DNA of 64,000 bases from an uncultured Caulobacterales bacterium (GCA_937928165.1 CALFVT010000002.1:1-64000); one strand, 5' to 3'; shown: positions 52,040 to 62,331, counted from the first letter of the stretch. Numbers and translations are program-made. The notes: generated by a model from the sequence alone, not told the origin.

Positions 52040-54151
52040 CTACCAGATTTTAACGCGCTTCTCTGGCGGTAAATAAAGCGCATCGCCCGGCTGTACGTTA
52101 AACGCATCATACCACGCATCAAAATTACGCACGATACCATTGGCTCTAAATTCGCCCGGACTATGGGGGCCATTTTTAACCTGCGCTTGCAGGGCTGCCT
52201 CGCGCCATTTGACTTGCCAGATCTGCGCATAAGCCATGAAGAAGCGCTGATCTCCTGTCAGCCCATCAATAACCGGAGCTTCTTTACCATTTAACGAGCG
52301 CTTATAGGCCGCATAACCCATGGTGAGGCCTGTTAGGTCACCAATATTTTCGCCTAATCCCAAGCGGCCATTTAGGTTTAACCCCGGTAGCGGTTCAAAC
52401 GCATTATATTGCGCAACTAACTTATCAGCCCGTTCCTTAAAGGCCGTCCCGTCTTCTTCAGTCCACCAATCACGCTGCACACCATCGCCGTCAGTCTTGC
52501 GGCCTTGGTCATCAAAGCCGTGTCCCATCTCATGACCGATCACCGCGCCGATACCGCCGTAATTCACCGCTGGATCTGCATTGGGGTCAAAGAAAGGCGC
52601 TTGCAAGATGGCCGCTGGGAAGACAATCTCATTAAGGTCAGCGCGGTAATAGGCATTGACGGTTTGCGGGTTCATACCCCACTCATCGCGGTCAATCGGC
52701 CCGCCGAGCTTGGAAATATTATCTTTCCAATTCCATAAAGACGCAGATTTAACGGTCCCGATCAAATCATCACGGTCAACTTGGAGCTCTGAATAATCAG
52801 TCCAGACATCAGGATAGCCAATTTTAGGGTTAAACTTAGCGAGCTTATAATGGGCTTGTTTCTTGGTTTCATCCCCCATCCATTCCAGATTATCAATACC
52901 CGTTTTAAAAGACGCCCGTAGGTTCTCGATTAAGTCGAGCATTTGCGTTTTAGACGTTTCGGGGAAATGTTGATTAACATAAACCTTACCGACAATCTCG
53001 CCCATCGTGCCGTCGATTTGGCCAACCGCACGCTTCCAGCGGGCCCGCTGTTCTTTGGTACCGCGAAGCGCTGTGCCGTAAAAAGCAAAACTGGCATCAT
53101 CAATACGCTTAGGTAAATAGGCCGCGCGGCCCAAAACGTAACGGGCGCTGGCATAATCTTTTAAAACATCCACATCGGTCGCAGCAAAGACTTTGGCCAT
53201 GCCCTGAATAGCGTCCGTCTCGCGAATAACAAATGTTGTTTGGTCGCCAAGTCCCGCCGTGTCCAGCATCGCTTTAAACGGAATACCGGGCGCATAGGCA
53301 GTCAGCTCCTCAAGGCTCATTTTATTATAGGTCAGGTCACGATTACGACGTTTTGTCGGCGTCCAGTGATGCTCAGCGAGACTCGTTTCAAACGCGACAA
53401 CCGCTTTGGCCCGCGCATCGGCATTATCCGCGCCCGTCTCTTTCAGCATTTGACTAATTAACTGCGTATAGCCTTCAAGAAGCCCTTGGCCTTTTTCGCT
53501 GTCATCAAAATAATAATCCCGGTTCGGCATACCCAAGCCAGATTGAGTCATATAGACGATGTAATTTTCAACATCTTTGGCATCAACGCTGATGAACGGC
53601 GCAGCTATGGTGGGCACCCCAAGAACAGGGTCAGCCATAAGCCGGGCAATATCTTCATGGCTTGCCGCTGCTGCGATGGCGTCAAGGTCGCCCTGAACCG
53701 GCGCAAGGCCTGCGGCCTCGATTGCGTCTGTATCCATAAAAGCGGCGTAGAAATCACCGACTTTTTGCTCATCAGAGCCTTTAGGCGCATTTTTCGCCGC
53801 CGCCTCTTCAATAATGACCTTAACCCGGTCTTCGGATAAATCCCGCAAGATTCCAAACCCGCCATAGTTAGAGCGGTCAGCCGGAATTTCTGTTTTCTCA
53901 ATCCATAGGCCGTTAACATAGCGGAAGAAATCATCGCCGGGTTTTACGCTCTCGTCAATATTGTCCAAATCAATACCAAAGCTGCCAAGGGTCGGCTTAG
54001 TTTTCGCTTTAGCAGCTACTTTTTTAACGGTCTCGGCGGATTTCGCCGCAGTATCAACAGCTGCGCTCGTCTCAGTGCTGCTTTCCCCGCCGGAGCAGGC
54101 CGCAAGGGTTAAAGCCATTAAGGAGGGCACAAGTAATCGTTTAAGTGTCAT
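52040..54151 (-). CDS. M13 family metallopeptidase lipoprotein (neprilysin/PepO-like)
   Basis: A 703-residue zinc peptidase. The lipobox LTLAACSGGES gives an N-terminal lipoprotein signal with Cys near residue 20. The zinc site is VIGHEMGHGFDD (HExxH), and the third ligand is in LGENIGDLTG. The substrate-binding NAYYRADLNEIVFPAAIL is also conserved. M13 enzymes cleave small peptides; this one should face the periplasm or the cell surface. The start at 54151 follows AAGAGAG; a longer frame adds 12 residues before the signal. It is downstream of the efflux operon on the same strand. Confidence 0.93.
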   Translation of the reverse strand: MTLKRLLVPSLMALTLAACSGGESSTETSAAVDTAAKSAETVKKVAAKAKTKPTLGSFGIDLDNIDESVKPGDDFFRYVNGLWIEKTEIPADRSNYGGFGILRDLSEDRVKVIIEEAAAKNAPKGSDEQKVGDFYAAFMDTDAIEAAGLAPVQGDLDAIAAAASHEDIARLMADPVLGVPTIAAPFISVDAKDVENYIVYMTQSGLGMPNRDYYFDDSEKGQGLLEGYTQLISQMLKETGADNADARAKAVVAFETSLAEHHWTPTKRRNRDLTYNKMSLEELTAYAPGIPFKAMLDTAGLGDQTTFVIRETDAIQGMAKVFAATDVDVLKDYASARYVLGRAAYLPKRIDDASFAFYGTALRGTKEQRARWKRAVGQIDGTMGEIVGKVYVNQHFPETSKTQMLDLIENLRASFKTGIDNLEWMGDETKKQAHYKLAKFNPKIGYPDVWTDYSELQVDRDDLIGTVKSASLWNWKDNISKLGGPIDRDEWGMNPQTVNAYYRADLNEIVFPAAILQAPFFDPNADPAVNYGGIGAVIGHEMGHGFDDQGRKTDGDGVQRDWWTEEDGTAFKERADKLVAQYNAFEPLPGLNLNGRLGLGENIGDLTGLTMGYAAYKRSLNGKEAPVIDGLTGDQRFFMAYAQIWQVKWREAALQAQVKNGPHSPGEFRANGIVRNFDAWYDAFNVQPGDALYLPPEKRVKIW

Positions 54152-54209
54152 GGTTTTCTCTCTTTTGTTTATAAAACTATAGTTCATCTTTAAAATCTGC
54201 GCTTAAGAT

Positions 54210-57200
54210 TCACTCTGCAGGCTGTATCTGTGCATTAGGTTCAGGCGTCACGACGTCGGCGTCAAGTTCCATATCATCCAGTGCCAGAGCCAGTTCAGGG
54301 TCATAAGTGGAGCCAAGCATAGGCTGGCTTTTGCCGGTCCAAATACTGCGCGCAATGCGGCGGATATCAACACCAATACCATACATAGCCGGAACCAACA
54401 TCAAAGTGAGGAAAAAGTCAAATAAGACTCCAAAGGCGAGGGCCACAACCATCGGCTTGAGAAATTCAGCCTGCGCCGAGGTTTCAAATAAAATCGGAGT
54501 AATCCCAACAAATGTCGTCACAGAGGTTAGCAAAATCGGCCGAAACCGCGACACACAGGCATCCATCATCGCTTGATAGGCCCCAACGCCTTTAGCCCGA
54601 AGGCGGTTAACATAATCAATCAAAACCAAATTATCATTCACGGCCACGCCGGAGGCGGCAAAAAACCCAAAGACGGACATCATGCCAAAAGGCACTTGGG
54701 TCACCGCATTCCCAATTACCATGCCAACAAAAGCAAAGGGGATGGCAATCATAATCAAGAGCGGCTGCGCATAGGAGCGGAAAGCAATGGCCAAAAGCCC
54801 ATACATCATAAATAAAATCGCAATGCCGCTAGCTCTCAGCTCTGAGAAAAATGTTGACGCCGCTTCATCATCACCGACATTCACCCGTGTCACCTGTGGA
54901 TGACGAAGCTGCCATTCCGGGAAAAAATTCTCGTCAAGGTCTTTACGAATACGGGCGACTTCATCGCGCTCCCCGCGAACCCGAGCGCCAGTATATTCAA
55001 TTTGTTGGCGGTCACGGCGGTTAATCCGCGTCACGCCTTCACTAAAGCCAACATTCGCCACAGAAAAGAGCGGAACTTCGACTCCATTGGCAGCGCGGAT
55101 ACGCAAAGTTTCAAGACTGTCAATCGACTCCCGTGCCGCTTGCGGATAGCGCAGCATCACCCGTACATCCTCGCCATTACGCGGCAGGCGCTGAACTTCG
55201 AGACCGAAAAAGGCTTGGCGGACTTGGCGGGTCACATCATTGAGATTAATGCCCAAAGTCTCCGCCCCTGGCTTGAGGGTAAACTGCATTTCTTGGGCCG
55301 AGGATTCAAGGCCGTCCCATGCCCGCGCTACGGCGCTATAGCTCTCAAGCTCGGCTTTAAGCTCTAATAATCCCTTTTTCAGGGCCTCACTATCATTAGA
55401 TGCAAGGCCAAAGAAGAGGCCCCCGCCATTGGGCGAGCCGCCTTGGGCAAAGCCGTACCTCACCCGGAAAGCATCAGGAATAGGCCCGACATATTCTTCG
55501 AGTTTATCAGCAATATCTTTGGTCGAAACTTCGCGGCGTTTATTCCCGTCAACAAGTCCCAGAAAACCTTGCACCCCGCGGTTACTCACGGTCATACCCG
55601 GCGCCGTGATAATATCAAAGTCAAAACCAAAATCCGCCTTGGCATTGGCATTTAACTTTAAAATACCTTCATCTAACTGATCTGATACCTGCTGCATACG
55701 CTCAAAGGGCGTGCCTTCCGGGAAGCGCGCGTTAAACTGTATCATATCTCCTTCAACTTCGGGCAGGGCTGAGGTCGGGGCAATGCCGGACTGTAAAAGC
55801 CCGACGGCAAAAATAAACATACCGATAAAAGTTGCCAATGTGGCATAGCGAAAGCGGATTAAAAACCCGACAAAAGGACGGAACCGTTTTTGCGCAAACC
55901 CAACAAGGCCATTGGCAAGATTATTTTGAAACCGCAGAAACCGGTTTTCTTGATCGTGCGGAATGGGTTTAAGGTGACGCAAATGCGCCGGAAGAATAAA
56001 AAAGGCTTCGATCAATGAGAAACATAACACCGCAATCACGACAAGGCTGATTTGCTCAAAAAACGCGCGGATTGGCCCGCTCATGAGCATAAAGGGCACA
56101 AACATCATGATGGTCGTAATCACTGCAAAATAAACCGGCTTGATGACCATATTGGCCCCGCCAATCGCGCCCCGTTCCCCAGCGATTCCGTTCTCCACAT
56201 GAAGATGGGCCGATTCCCCGACAACAATCGCATCATCCACCACAATACCAATCACCAATAGAAAAGCGAAAAGCGAGATCATATTTAATGTAATACCGAT
56301 AAACGGCGCAATCCCAATGGCCCCTGCAAAGGCAGCGATAATGCCGATGGTCACCCAAATCGCTACAGCCGGACGGAGGAATAACATCAGGACAATAAGA
56401 ACCAAAACAAGACCCGAGAGCGCGTTTCCGCCAATCAAATTCATGCGGCTATCAAACATACGCGAGCCATCAAACCATATGGCGAAAGTTAGGCCCGGAG
56501 GCAAAACATCTTGAATGTCCTTTTCAAATTTGCGAATTGCATTGCCTGAATCCGTAATATTCATTTTATCAGGGGAGGAAACTTGAAAGACCGCCGTCGG
56601 GTTGCCTTTAAAGCGGTTATCAAATTTATCTTGCTGGAAACCATCTTGAACTTTGGCAATATCGCGCACTCTGACGGTTCCGCCTTCAGGGGATTGGCGG
56701 ACGATAATATCCCCAAACTCTTTGGAGCTATTCGCCAGTGAACGGGCGCGGAGCTGTAAATTCCCGCCGCTGGTTTCAACCACCCCCGCCGAAAGATTAA
56801 CCGAGGCGTTACGAATAGCCGCCGCGACTTGATTAAAGGTCAAGTTGTAACGGCGCAGGTTTTCCTCGGAGACTTCGATCGTGACCTGTTCTTCGATTTT
56901 AGAAATATGATTGGTGAGTTGCAGGCCGGTTAATTGGGTTAATTTAAGGCGCAGATCTTCTGCGGCGCGCTGCAAGGTGAGTTTATCTACATCTCCATAA
57001 AGCGCCAAAAACATAATATCCGCCCGCAGTTCCGTCCGCGCAACTTCGGGGCGGAAGGCATCAGGAGGCAAATTCGGGATCGATTCAACCCGGCTTTGAA
57101 CCTGATTAAATAGTTTTTCATAATCAATGCCTAGCTTTGTTATAATCGAGACACTACCAACGCCCTCGCTGGCATTACTATCCACGTAATCAATCCCGTC

Positions 57201-57425
57201 GAGGCCTTCGACCGCTTCTTCAATACGCACCACAAGCTGCTCGACCACATCTCGCGGCGAAGCACCGGGCCAAGATACGGTAACCGTCATTTGATTCACC
57301 GTCGTTTGCGGAATAAATTCGCGCTCAAGATTATTAAAGCCAAATATGCCCAAAACAAACATAAGGAGCATGAGTAAATTCGCAGCAACGGGGTTTTTAA
57401 CAAACCATGCAACAATGTTTTTCAT
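54210..57425 (-). CDS. RND efflux transporter permease (AcrB/HAE1 family)
   Basis: A 1071-residue inner-membrane pump. It begins MKNIVAWFVKNPVAANLLML. The proton-relay acidic pair is in VIGIVVDDAIVVGESAHLH (TM4), and the layout has twelve helices with two large periplasmic loops. It forms the trimeric pump with the adaptor and NodT-type outer-membrane protein encoded just upstream. The order outer-membrane protein, adaptor, pump recalls the AcrAB-NodT operon of Caulobacter. Substrates are not known. AGAGGC precedes the ATG. Confidence 0.93.
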   Translation of the reverse strand: MKNIVAWFVKNPVAANLLMLLMFVLGIFGFNNLEREFIPQTTVNQMTVTVSWPGASPRDVVEQLVVRIEEAVEGLDGIDYVDSNASEGVGSVSIITKLGIDYEKLFNQVQSRVESIPNLPPDAFRPEVARTELRADIMFLALYGDVDKLTLQRAAEDLRLKLTQLTGLQLTNHISKIEEQVTIEVSEENLRRYNLTFNQVAAAIRNASVNLSAGVVETSGGNLQLRARSLANSSKEFGDIIVRQSPEGGTVRVRDIAKVQDGFQQDKFDNRFKGNPTAVFQVSSPDKMNITDSGNAIRKFEKDIQDVLPPGLTFAIWFDGSRMFDSRMNLIGGNALSGLVLVLIVLMLFLRPAVAIWVTIGIIAAFAGAIGIAPFIGITLNMISLFAFLLVIGIVVDDAIVVGESAHLHVENGIAGERGAIGGANMVIKPVYFAVITTIMMFVPFMLMSGPIRAFFEQISLVVIAVLCFSLIEAFFILPAHLRHLKPIPHDQENRFLRFQNNLANGLVGFAQKRFRPFVGFLIRFRYATLATFIGMFIFAVGLLQSGIAPTSALPEVEGDMIQFNARFPEGTPFERMQQVSDQLDEGILKLNANAKADFGFDFDIITAPGMTVSNRGVQGFLGLVDGNKRREVSTKDIADKLEEYVGPIPDAFRVRYGFAQGGSPNGGGLFFGLASNDSEALKKGLLELKAELESYSAVARAWDGLESSAQEMQFTLKPGAETLGINLNDVTRQVRQAFFGLEVQRLPRNGEDVRVMLRYPQAARESIDSLETLRIRAANGVEVPLFSVANVGFSEGVTRINRRDRQQIEYTGARVRGERDEVARIRKDLDENFFPEWQLRHPQVTRVNVGDDEAASTFFSELRASGIAILFMMYGLLAIAFRSYAQPLLIMIAIPFAFVGMVIGNAVTQVPFGMMSVFGFFAASGVAVNDNLVLIDYVNRLRAKGVGAYQAMMDACVSRFRPILLTSVTTFVGITPILFETSAQAEFLKPMVVALAFGVLFDFFLTLMLVPAMYGIGVDIRRIARSIWTGKSQPMLGSTYDPELALALDDMELDADVVTPEPNAQIQPAE

Positions 57426-57516
57426 TTCTTTGCCTCTTTAGACGCCCAAACTTATGGCGCTCTATCCACATAGGGCGAAACTTATCGCCCGCGTCTCTTA
57501 TCCTGTCCAATCACAG

Positions 57517-57532
57517 CCCCGTGGCCACGGGG
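57517..57532. repeat. 16-bp GC palindrome inside the efflux operon
   Basis: CCCCGTGGCCACGGGG is a perfect palindrome 13 nt after the adaptor stop and 92 nt before the pump start. A second small stem (GGGCG/CGCCC) lies near 57472-57490. They could adjust the adaptor-to-pump ratio by mRNA stability or attenuation. There is no T-run. Confidence 0.6.
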
Positions 57533-57544
57533 TTATATTCGGCT

Positions 57545-58993
57545 TTAATCAGTTTGGTCTTTTTTAACCTCATCAGCCTTTGATTTTGCGACCGCATCAT
57601 CGCCCGCATCTTCATTCGTTTTTTTGTCATCACCGGATTTTTTAAAGGGTTTAAACTTCTTCCCTTTTTTCTCAGCATTTTTCTTGCGGAATTTATTGAG
57701 TTTATTACTTTTTTCCTCTTTGGCTTCACGGGCTTTTTTCGCCCATTCCGGCTCCGGCGGCTCAACGAGAATATTTGTCGGATCATTAACATCAGAGACC
57801 CGCAGGTTCAGCCGCGTTCGCGAGGGCTCCATAGGAGATAAGACCACAAGCTCACCGGCCTCAATGCCGTCGGCAATCACGGCTCGCTCAGCATTACTGT
57901 CAATAACAGACACATCACGAATTTCGACCTTGCCTTTATCATCGGATAAATAAACCTTATCTTCGGGGCGCAGACCATCACGCGGAATGACAACAACATT
58001 TTCAAAGCTTCGCCCCGCAATTCTAGCGTCAACAAATAAGCCGGGCGCTAAAGGGAATCCGTCTTCAGAACGGCCTTTTCCATAAGGATCATAAACTTCA
58101 ACAATCGCCGAGAGCGCCCGGGTTTGAACATCAATCACACTATCAGTGCGCATAAGATGGCCAATCCATACCCGCTTTTGACCCGCAACAACGGCGCTGA
58201 GTTCGACCTTGGGTGCGTCGGCTCTATTCTTAGCCGCATAGGCAAGCGGTAAGTCCGCCCGGTAAAGATCACTATCCGTCAGCGGCAGCCGCACCTCTAT
58301 AACATCCGTTGAGAATATCTGCCCAAGCCGTGCACCTGGCGAGACAAATTGCCCAACATCAGATGATTTTGCCCGTATGCGGCCATCAAAAGGCGCGCGA
58401 ACTTTCGTACGTTCAAGCTGTAGCTTAGCCGTTTGTAAACGCCCTTTTGCTGCTTTAACGGCAGCTTCCGCTTGGGCGCGTTGCGGCTCACGCAAGACGA
58501 GCGCCGTGGGTGTGCCGCGGCCGAGTTCTTCGTAATCACGGCGCGCTATATCACCTTCAGCTATTTCGCGGATCAGGACTTGCTCCGTTTGCGCGACATC
58601 TGCTTCCGCTTGGATAACTGCAATTTCGAAATCAACAGGCTCAATCCATAAAAGGGTTTCACCTTTTTTAAATGTGCCCCCTTGAATAAAATTTGGTGAC
58701 ACTTTGATAATTTGACCGCCCACTTGCGGGACAAGGTCAATTTCAATTTGCGGACGCGCTTCCCCTTGCGCGTTCACCTGTAAGTTCACATTATCCGTGC
58801 GGGCATAATCTGCAAGAACCGCCAATATATTAAAGCTGCGGGTGCGCTCTTTGGGTTTTTTGTTCGACTTCACCACAACATATGTCAAGGCGGCAAAGCC
58901 GATAACAATCAAGATCGGGATTACAAAGACTAATATCGTACGAAGCGGACTTCGCTGCGGGGCATTTGCGCCCAATCCTATTTCATTCGGCAT
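57545..58993 (-). CDS. RND efflux periplasmic adaptor (MFP) with charged tail
   Basis: A 482-residue membrane-fusion protein. It has an N-terminal anchor (TILVFVIPILIVIGFAALTYVVV), lipoyl-like halves (GGQIIKVSPNFIQGGTFKKGE and APFDGRIRAKSSDVGQFVSPG) flanking a coiled-coil hairpin, and a beta-barrel domain. The last about 75 residues are an unusual run of Lys, Glu and Asp (KKAREAKEEKSNKLNKFRKK). The start at 58993 follows GAGAGAGAC; the TTG five codons upstream would include that site. It links the NodT-type protein with the RND pump. Confidence 0.9.
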   Translation of the reverse strand: MPNEIGLGANAPQRSPLRTILVFVIPILIVIGFAALTYVVVKSNKKPKERTRSFNILAVLADYARTDNVNLQVNAQGEARPQIEIDLVPQVGGQIIKVSPNFIQGGTFKKGETLLWIEPVDFEIAVIQAEADVAQTEQVLIREIAEGDIARRDYEELGRGTPTALVLREPQRAQAEAAVKAAKGRLQTAKLQLERTKVRAPFDGRIRAKSSDVGQFVSPGARLGQIFSTDVIEVRLPLTDSDLYRADLPLAYAAKNRADAPKVELSAVVAGQKRVWIGHLMRTDSVIDVQTRALSAIVEVYDPYGKGRSEDGFPLAPGLFVDARIAGRSFENVVVIPRDGLRPEDKVYLSDDKGKVEIRDVSVIDSNAERAVIADGIEAGELVVLSPMEPSRTRLNLRVSDVNDPTNILVEPPEPEWAKKAREAKEEKSNKLNKFRKKNAEKKGKKFKPFKKSGDDKKTNEDAGDDAVAKSKADEVKKDQTD

Positions 58994-59036
58994 TGTCTCT
59001 CTCGCCAAGTAAAGGTTAAATTATAACCGCGAATTT

Positions 59037-60548
59037 TTATCCATCTTGCAGAGGGATGTTAAGTTTCCACTTTGGAACCACATCGCCTACATCTCTCGTA
59101 ATCTCATCGCCAAACTCCCCGCCGCCAAGGGCCACATGAAGCGCAACACGGTTTGTTAGCCGATCTTTACGGGCTGTTATTAACTGGCCTTCCGCAGACA
59201 GCCGCCGTGACTGGGCATCTAAAAGCTGCAAAATCGTTGCTAGCCCTTCCACATAGCGCTGCTCCAACCGCTCTTCCGCCCGGCGGGCCTCCGATAGGGA
59301 CACCCGCAGGGCCGCTTCTCTTTCCGCCAAGCGCTGCTCACCATCTAGCGCATTTTCAACTTCAAGATAAGCCGTTAGAAGCGTTCCTGTATATTGTTCC
59401 ATTTGTTCACGCAATATAGTTCTTTGAGTTTCAACATTGGCCCGCAAAGCGCCCGATTGAAAAATAGGCTGAGATAGATTGCCTGCAATGTTACTAATGA
59501 TATTATCAATTCGGAAAATCTCGCTTAACCCTGAACCAGAGCTATCTAGCCCCGCCGATAAAGATAGCCGCGGCAAAAGGTTTTTCCGCGCGACATCAAC
59601 ATTCAGCCCCGCCGCGCGCATCCGCCGTTCCGAGGCCAAAAGATCAGGTCGGCGGGTTAAGATATAGCCCGGTTGGGCCGCGCCGGATAAGGGGGCAAGT
59701 TCGGGCAAGTCGGATGCGGCCTCTATTGCATTGGCCGGATAGCGGCGCAAAAGAATTTCAAGGCTACGGGTCAGTGACGCCAAGCGCTGTTTACGGGTGG
59801 CCTCAAGAGCTTGGGCATTGGCCACAGCCGACTTAGCAAGGCGAACGTCACTGGATTCGGCGACGCCGCCTTCAAAGCGGCGCTGGGTGAGGCGCAAAGC
59901 CCGGTCTTGGGTTTCAAGGTCTCGCGCAGAGAGCTCAACGAGGAGCCGCCCTTCGACAATATCAAACCATGTTTGGCTCACCCGCTGGGCAATCAATAGC
60001 CGCGCGCCCGCAAGATCGGCCGCAGAGGCGGAGGCGGTTTCCTCGCTGGCATGAATAGTATCGCGAATACGGCCCCATAAGTCGGGCTCCCATGTGGCAT
60101 CAAGACCCGCGCTTAGATTTGTCGTGCCGCCGCCCACAGGAATTTGCCCGCCGCCGGGAATATTAATCACCCCGCCGCCGCCAAAAGGCTCGGAACGCGC
60201 CGCACGGCTTCGGGATGTAATCGTCGGCAAGCGGCCAGATTGTGAGTTTTTTAGCTGGGTTAAAGCCCGGTCATAGCGGGCAGAGGCCGCGCCAATATCA
60301 GCATTATTCGCCAAAGCTTCGTCAATTAAAGCCGGCAAAATAGGATCGTTAAACCCCGCCACCCAATCTGTTTGCGGTAAAGCATCTGGTGCAGGTTCCG
60401 TCCATTTTCCGCTCTCAGACGTAATAACATCAACAGCAGTCGGAGTCGGGGCAGGTAAAAACCGCTGCCCTGCCGCAAAGCTACCACAGCCACTTAGAAA
60501 AGTGAATGTCGACGCCGCTGTTGCTGTCATAAGCCATTTATAGCGCAT
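59037..60548 (-). CDS. Outer-membrane efflux lipoprotein (NodT/OprM family)
   Basis: A 503-residue TolC-like protein. The lipobox FLSGCGSF makes it a lipoprotein. Two repeats of the outer-membrane efflux motif are seen, for example around GRLPTITSRSRAARSEP and NLLPRLSLSAGLDSSGSG. It should form the outer-membrane channel of the RND pump encoded downstream. GGAGCGGC precedes the ATG. A probable operator lies 55 nt upstream (60604-60620). Confidence 0.93.
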   Translation of the reverse strand: MRYKWLMTATAASTFTFLSGCGSFAAGQRFLPAPTPTAVDVITSESGKWTEPAPDALPQTDWVAGFNDPILPALIDEALANNADIGAASARYDRALTQLKNSQSGRLPTITSRSRAARSEPFGGGGVINIPGGGQIPVGGGTTNLSAGLDATWEPDLWGRIRDTIHASEETASASAADLAGARLLIAQRVSQTWFDIVEGRLLVELSARDLETQDRALRLTQRRFEGGVAESSDVRLAKSAVANAQALEATRKQRLASLTRSLEILLRRYPANAIEAASDLPELAPLSGAAQPGYILTRRPDLLASERRMRAAGLNVDVARKNLLPRLSLSAGLDSSGSGLSEIFRIDNIISNIAGNLSQPIFQSGALRANVETQRTILREQMEQYTGTLLTAYLEVENALDGEQRLAEREAALRVSLSEARRAEERLEQRYVEGLATILQLLDAQSRRLSAEGQLITARKDRLTNRVALHVALGGGEFGDEITRDVGDVVPKWKLNIPLQDG

Positions 60549-60603
60549 GTGCCGCTCCTTTTCCGCTTAATAGGGCTTAATTATACTGAAAGTCAATAGA
60601 TTT

Positions 60604-60620
60604 TTATTGAAAAACAATAA
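60604..60620. promoter_or_regulatory. Inverted repeat, candidate operator (copy 2)
   Basis: TTATTG, five A, CAATAA: the same inverted repeat, with the same A/T spacer read on the other strand, as at 7743-7759. It lies 56 nt upstream of the efflux operon start. An overlapping TATTG/CAATA arm makes the site slightly longer. A local repressor of the efflux operon is the natural hypothesis. Confidence 0.5.
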
Positions 60621-60773
60621 TTTTAAAATATTTTTACGGCCCACAGCTTTTACCACATATCTTAATTTCGTAGAATATTCACCATGACGTAACGGATATT
60701 ATTTGATAGACATATATAAATTATGACATAATTTTAAAATGTAAACACGCGGCATTTCCTACGCACCGTAAAG

Positions 60774-60786
60774 CCAAACCGTTTGG
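60774..60786. promoter_or_regulatory. CCAAAC-C-GTTTGG inverted repeat upstream of phoR
   Basis: A perfect 6-bp inverted repeat with one central base, 33 nt before the phoR ATG, followed by two TTTGGTATA words. It may be an operator or part of the promoter. It does not resemble a Pho box. Confidence 0.35.
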
Positions 60787-60819
60787 TATATTTTGGTATA
60801 TAATGTAAAAAGATAGTTT

Positions 60820-62202
60820 ATGAGCCGCCTGTTTCTACATCCCATCATAATGATAACAGCTATAACGGCGCTCAGCCTTTTGATTTTTGAGAGCTTAGCC
60901 GTTTTTGGCTTTACCGCTGGCACGGCCCGCGCGGTTTTAACGCTCATTATAATTGCCGGCATTAGCGCTATTTATCATTTCGGGGGCCAAGAGGAGGGGT
61001 CTTTGTCAAACCCCAAACCAACAGACCCTTTATCTTATACAGGCCAGCCCCAAGCTAAAATATATGATAATTTTGAAGTTGCGATTGCCGAAGGTCTACA
61101 AGAAGCAATTTTTATCATCAACCGCCAAGCCATCATTAATTACGCCAATCAAGCGGCCAGTGATCTATTTCCTGAACTGGCCTTAGACCGGCCCCTGCTC
61201 AGCTATGTGCGCGATCCCGATGTTTCGCAATTAATTATGGAAACTTTGGAAGGGCGTATTTCTGCACCGATTTCAATTCAGCGGCCGGGCTCTATCGACC
61301 GCCACCTACGCATATCCGCCGCGCCTGTGATAACTTATCAAAATAAGAGTGAAATCATCGAACGGGCCGTGGTTATCTTTACAGACGTTACGGAGATTGA
61401 GCGTAACAATACGGTGCGCGCCGATTTTCTCGCAAATGCCTCCCATGAGCTTAAAACTCCTATTGCGTCCATGCTCGGCTATATCGAAACCCTGCGCGGC
61501 CATGCCAAAAATGATCCCGACGCCCGCGAAATGTTTCTTGGCATTATGCAAGAACAGGCTGAGCGTATGCAGCGCCTTATAACAGACATATTATCCTTAC
61601 GTAAAATTGAGCAAATTGAGCATATTACCCCCACAGAGCGGGCCGATTTTGGCCTTGCCGCCAAAGCCGCCCTTGAGGCCGTTCATCCCATCGCCAAAAG
61701 ACGTAAGGTCAGTGTCAGCCTTAGCGGGAAAAAGAAAAATGCCCTTGTCATGGGGAGCCAAGACGAGCTGGTACAGCTTTGCCTCAACCTGATTGATAAT
61801 GCCGTGCGTATGAGCCCGCCTAAAAGTAAGGTCAGCGTCAAATTGGAGCGGCTTAAAAACTGGATACCGGGCGATCAATTTTCCCAAGAGCCGATTATTA
61901 AAGACATTCCCCGCCGCCGCATCGTCACCCCACCAAAAACATCGCAAGATTTTTGGCGGCTATCTGTACGCGATTCAGGCCCCGGGTTTAAACCGGAACA
62001 TTTGCCGCGCCTTGGCGAGCGGTTTTACCGTATCGCCGGGGATCGCAATTCCAAAGAAAAAGGCACAGGCCTCGGCCTCGCCATTGTCAAACATATTGTC
62101 CGCTGGCACCGCGGCGGGCTTTATATTGAAAGCGCCGAACACCACGGCACTGAATTTATTATCATACTGCCGCTTGTAAAAGATATCAGCAGTGAAGAAT
62201 AA
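60820..62202 (+). CDS. phoR: Phosphate regulon sensor histidine kinase PhoR
   Basis: A 460-residue kinase. Two N-terminal transmembrane helices (about 8-25 and 34-50) are followed by a PAS domain (GLQEAIFIINRQAIINYANQAA), HisKA with phospho-accepting His in FLANASHELKTPIASMLGY, and an HATPase domain (LNLIDNAVRM, RDSGPGFKPEHLPRLGERFYR). This is the PhoR layout. It phosphorylates PhoB when phosphate is scarce and is controlled by PhoU. AAAAGATAG precedes the ATG. It is separated from phoU by about 200 nt with a Pho box. Confidence 0.93.
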   Translation: MSRLFLHPIIMITAITALSLLIFESLAVFGFTAGTARAVLTLIIIAGISAIYHFGGQEEGSLSNPKPTDPLSYTGQPQAKIYDNFEVAIAEGLQEAIFIINRQAIINYANQAASDLFPELALDRPLLSYVRDPDVSQLIMETLEGRISAPISIQRPGSIDRHLRISAAPVITYQNKSEIIERAVVIFTDVTEIERNNTVRADFLANASHELKTPIASMLGYIETLRGHAKNDPDAREMFLGIMQEQAERMQRLITDILSLRKIEQIEHITPTERADFGLAAKAALEAVHPIAKRRKVSVSLSGKKKNALVMGSQDELVQLCLNLIDNAVRMSPPKSKVSVKLERLKNWIPGDQFSQEPIIKDIPRRRIVTPPKTSQDFWRLSVRDSGPGFKPEHLPRLGERFYRIAGDRNSKEKGTGLGLAIVKHIVRWHRGGLYIESAEHHGTEFIIILPLVKDISSEE

Positions 62203-62298
62203 TTTGGCCCTCCGCCTTTAACACGGAGTGCGAAGAACCTTAGGCGAAATCATAAAACTGTTTCGGCTCCGAGCGGAAATAGGTGTAAAAACCTCGTG

Positions 62299-62331
62299 CT
62301 GTCATATATGTTTCACAAAATTGTCACTATA
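62299..62331 (+). promoter_or_regulatory. Pho box (three direct repeats)
   Basis: Three 7-mers in phase every 11 bp: CTGTCAT at 62299, GTTTCAC at 62310 and TTGTCAC at 62321, with AT-rich 4-bp spacers. This is the classical PhoB recognition sequence. TATGATAAAAT just after it is a possible -10 region. It lies about 80 nt upstream of phoU, so PhoB probably regulates phoU-phoB. Confidence 0.85.
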
